DNA of 64,000 nt. It comes from Vibrio astriarenae. Its GTDB lineage: Bacteria > Pseudomonadota > Gammaproteobacteria > Enterobacterales > Vibrionaceae. Of the stretch, positions 61,865-64,000 are shown in pieces (position 1 is the first letter of the stretch; each line of letters begins with the position of its first letter). Both the position numbers and the translations under genes were made by a program. The stretch lies in NCBI RefSeq assembly GCF_010587385.1, contig NZ_CP047475.1, positions 248,001-312,000 of the forward strand, in the 5' to 3' direction. The notes beneath the pieces were generated by a model, which was not told where the DNA came from, did no database searches, and was given only the letters and a program-made list of their open reading frames with translations.

Positions 61865-63075
61865 GCATTCACCATAGCTTCTCTGTTAAGCATTACCATA
61901 TGTAGACGGATATAACGATATACAGTTTTTGAGTTTTCGCTGTGGCGAAGGCGTTGTCGAACTACTTCTAGAGCAGCACTTTCAGAGCGTGTTTCTTGCC
62001 CCTCGGAGGATTGTAGTTCTTGGTGATATAGTTGGGTGGCAAAGGAGTGCCTAAGATCGTGATAACTAAGTGCTTGGTTTAGATAGGGGACTAATGCTCT
62101 TACTCGTCTAAAGGTTGTTGTGGCTTGCTTCGCACTTATAGGGAGCCCCTTTCCTACGTTATCATTACGAACAAATAAGGTTTGTGTACTTACCTGACTA
62201 GAATCGTTTACGGTAGTTGCTCGCTCTCCGTCATGGTATATTTTCATACTCTCGAGTAGTTCTCGGTCAAAATAGATTACACCAGTTTTACCTCCCTTGG
62301 TGTACTTCCCTCGTATTACGTACTCCCAAACCATCTTTTCAGGACGAGATTTCAACTCTTCAAATATTGATATTAGGCCTCGGTGCTTACCGTGGTCATT
62401 AAGTTCCAATCCACAGTTTTCTTCTGCTCGTAGGCCAACTTCGTATCCCATTTGCAATATCAGTTTGTCACGAGCACAAGTACAATTGCGTAACAGGTCG
62501 TTGTATTCATCAGTTGCGACATAACTAATTTTGAGAGGCCGAGTATCCTTTTCTGCCATCCATTGTATTGTCTTCTTGTAAATCGTTGTCGGCCTATTTT
62601 GGTCTTTGGGCCAAACTCCAAGAGCACATAAAAAGTTACAATATGCTGCAATGCCCGACTGATGTGCCTTGAGAGAGGTTATGGATGATAGACTGTTTGG
62701 TAATACCTGATTTAGGTAATGGTTTAGAAAGCGTGTGGTTATGTTTTCAGTGTGGTGAATACTCAGGTCGGGCAGGCTATTTATGTACTTAAGTAACTTG
62801 TATACGTGCCCTATATAATTGACAAGTGTATTTTCTGTTGCGGGCTCTGCCTTGAAGGTAGTCTTTACGTTTCTTTGTCTTTTGCGTGTAATTGCATTGC
62901 CATAAGAACTTCGGTTACCGGTAGTATGCCAACCCCACACTTCTTGTTTGATAGCAATATGTATTGACCATAAACAGGGCAAAACAATTGGTTCACGATT
63001 ATCGTCAGAAAATAGATATATCTTATCTATGTCGATACCGTCTAGTTTGAAATTATGAAAAAGGTCTTTGTACAT
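61861..63075 (-). CDS. ginA: GinA-like tyrosine recombinase
   Basis: The protein (404 residues from ATG 63075) has a phage-integrase core: Arg in MGYEVGLRAEENCGLEL (R216), HDLRHSFATQLY (H339, R342), LRHSENSKTVYRYI with H378 and the nucleophile Y386 or Y388, after an N-terminal SAM-like core-binding part. A GTG at 63087 would add four residues. It is the first gene of the operon, 107 bp from the island end, and transcribed inward. No terminator lies between the host trmL 5' end and this gene, on the same strand. Confidence 0.88.
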   Translation of the reverse strand: MYKDLFHNFKLDGIDIDKIYLFSDDNREPIVLPCLWSIHIAIKQEVWGWHTTGNRSSYGNAITRKRQRNVKTTFKAEPATENTLVNYIGHVYKLLKYINSLPDLSIHHTENITTRFLNHYLNQVLPNSLSSITSLKAHQSGIAAYCNFLCALGVWPKDQNRPTTIYKKTIQWMAEKDTRPLKISYVATDEYNDLLRNCTCARDKLILQMGYEVGLRAEENCGLELNDHGKHRGLISIFEELKSRPEKMVWEYVIRGKYTKGGKTGVIYFDRELLESMKIYHDGERATTVNDSSQVSTQTLFVRNDNVGKGLPISAKQATTTFRRVRALVPYLNQALSYHDLRHSFATQLYHQELQSSEGQETRSESAALEVVRQRLRHSENSKTVYRYIRLHMVMLNREAMVNA

Positions 63076-63182
63076 GGCAAACCACACAGAGACAGCTTAC
63101 TAACTTTTTTAAGACTAGAGCTAATTGCTCCAATACGCCAAAAATACCCTAAAAAAATTACAGTTCGGTATGGGTTTCTATT

Positions 63183-63232
63183 TTACCTGTGTTAGGCGCA
63201 ATCTCAGGTTCGTAAAGAGCAATGTCAAACAT
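63183..63232 (-). pseudogene. trmL: Native trmL, 5' part, cut by the island
   Basis: The ATG at 63232 begins MFDIALYEPEIAPNTG, the start of TrmL, then leaves the family at the island edge (KIETHTEL, stop at 63158). It keeps the native start and leader, about 100 bp after cpxA, and would make a 24-residue peptide. The rest of the gene is at 45964-46391. Confidence 0.9.
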
Positions 63233-63329
63233 AGTAGCCGGGTTCACCGTTGAATTGAGAAGGGGCACGATTTTCGTTGCCCCGAGATGCGAGAAGAATA
63301 GCACTGTCGCTGTTTTTGCTGCAAGTAAG

Positions 63330-64000
63330 CTAAGCCAGCGGCAGCGTGATGGTGACCTTGAGTCCGCCGAGATTGCTGCGCTGAGCGTGTATTTTTCCGC
63401 TGTGTTGTCTGACGGCATTTTCTGTAATGGCTAAACCAAGTCCCGTACCGCCCGAGTCTCTGTCGCGAGCGGTTGAGACGCGGTAGAAGGGCCGGAAAAT
63501 TTGATCGAGCTGTTCGTCGGGCACACCCGGGCCATCGTCATCCACCATAATAGTGACGCGCTCTCCTGTGATGCTGAAGCTGACCTCGATGGCTTGGTCG
63601 GCATAGCGAATGGCATTGCGAATGACATTTTCAACCGCGCTGATCAGCAATTTGGGACTCCCCGAGATACTCTTGTCGGGGATAGCATTGAAGCTAAGCG
63701 CTTTGCCAGATTGCTCCGCCTCAAACTGAGCGTCATCAAGCAGACCTTCCCATAGACTGCTCAAGGGCTGCAGTTCTCGACTTAGGTGAGAGTCCATTTG
63801 CATGCGAGAGAGCGACAGCAGCTCAGAGATCATCTGTTCGAGCCTCTGTGCTTCGGTATCAATACGTGTCAGTTCGCTGCTTTCACCTTGTTTGCGCTGC
63901 GCCAATGCTGAAGCCATTCTCAAGCGAGTAAGAGGAGAGCGCAGCTCATGAGAAATATCAGACAACAGACGCTGCTGACCCGAGATCATGGAATTCACAG
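63330..64000 (-). CDS. cpxA: CpxA, envelope-stress sensor kinase (C-terminal part)
   Basis: The visible part is the cytoplasmic kinase of CpxA: phospho-histidine in LLSDISHELRSPLTRLRMA, the N box VENVIRNAIRYAD, the D/F region VDDDGPGVPDEQLDQIFRPFYR, and GGTGLGLAITENAVRQH. The sensor and membrane parts lie beyond the window end. CpxA phosphorylates CpxR in response to misfolded envelope proteins. The native downstream gene was trmL, now split, so read-through from cpx would enter the island. Confidence 0.9.
   Translation of the reverse strand, partial: VNSMISGQQRLLSDISHELRSPLTRLRMASALAQRKQGESSELTRIDTEAQRLEQMISELLSLSRMQMDSHLSRELQPLSSLWEGLLDDAQFEAEQSGKALSFNAIPDKSISGSPKLLISAVENVIRNAIRYADQAIEVSFSITGERVTIMVDDDGPGVPDEQLDQIFRPFYRVSTARDRDSGGTGLGLAITENAVRQHSGKIHAQRSNLGGLKVTITLPLA

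Larger units (their letters stand above)
46392..63182. mobile_element. Integrated genomic island (GInt-like) in trmL, about 16.8 kb
   Basis: Edges come from the two trmL parts: plus-strand host sequence runs to 46391 (AATAATGT, then CAGC) and resumes at 63183 (TTACCTGT). Rejoined, they give one uninterrupted trmL frame (ACAGGTAACATTATTAGA). Inside are a second trmL, probable defence genes and, at the right end, an overlapping four-gene recombinase operon of the type I recall as ginABCD. The DNA is visibly more AT-rich than the flanks. The ends share no direct repeat longer than 1-2 bases, so the exact crossover bases are uncertain by a few positions. Confidence 0.88.

Noticed and set aside
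46392..63182. Island as prophage or conjugative element
   Set aside because: No capsid, terminase, portal, relaxase or mating-pair genes are seen; the recombinase operon alone explains mobility.
63158..63418. An 86-codon minus-strand frame at the cpxA-island edge
   Set aside because: Its upper part overlaps cpxA in another frame; only the last 24 codons have meaning, being the true start of trmL at 63232 followed by island bases.

Overview
This window looks like chromosome 1 of a Vibrio species. The order purH, fis-dusB, prmA, aroQ-accB-accC, murB-birA, secB-gpsA-cysE, aphA, ppc and the arg genes, together with AphA, an ArgH fused to an N-acetyltransferase, the Prx5-glutaredoxin hybrid and the CrbS/CrbR acetate system, matches that group. 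Species is not assigned. I found no rRNA, tRNA, CRISPR array or insertion sequence.

The core part (about 1-46390) is housekeeping DNA. Region 1-12.1 kb holds purine synthesis (purH, cut by the window start), the nucleoid protein Fis with DusB, PrmA, an aroQ-accB-accC operon, murB-birA, a rhodanese, secB, gpsA and cysE. The quorum-sensing regulator aphA and ppc follow. At 15.9-22.5 kb, argE diverges from argC-argB-argG-argH, with ARG-box-like operators upstream of argC and argH. After argH lies a decayed small membrane-protein gene with two in-frame stops. The prx5-grx gene then diverges from oxyR.

Region 25-40 kb is an acetate-use cluster: acs, a DUF294-type protein plus a DnaQ-like exonuclease, the solute-symporter hybrid sensor kinase CrbS, a DUF4212-actP acetate symporter pair and the response regulator CrbR. 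An NhaP-type antiporter lies among them. dsbD, dcuA, aspA and fxsA come next.

The accessory part is an island of about 16.8 kb (about 46392-63182) that splits the native trmL gene (minus strand, downstream of cpxA) after codon 16-17. The 3' part is at 45964-46391 and the 5' part at 63183-63232. The island carries a complete, diverged and more AT-rich trmL (46585-47049), which should replace the broken tRNA methyltransferase. Its mobility module is an overlapping four-gene operon at the cpxA side: three tyrosine recombinase-type proteins and a small helix-turn-helix/coiled-coil protein, matching what I recall as the GInt (ginABCD) class. Cargo lies between: an alpha-solenoid protein overlapping a PD-(D/E)XK-like nuclease gene, a wHTH/SF2 helicase pair under a divergent XRE regulator, an FRG-domain protein and an AAA ATPase. 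These look like candidate defence genes. The strongest observations are the self-complementing trmL insertion and the solenoid-nuclease pair.
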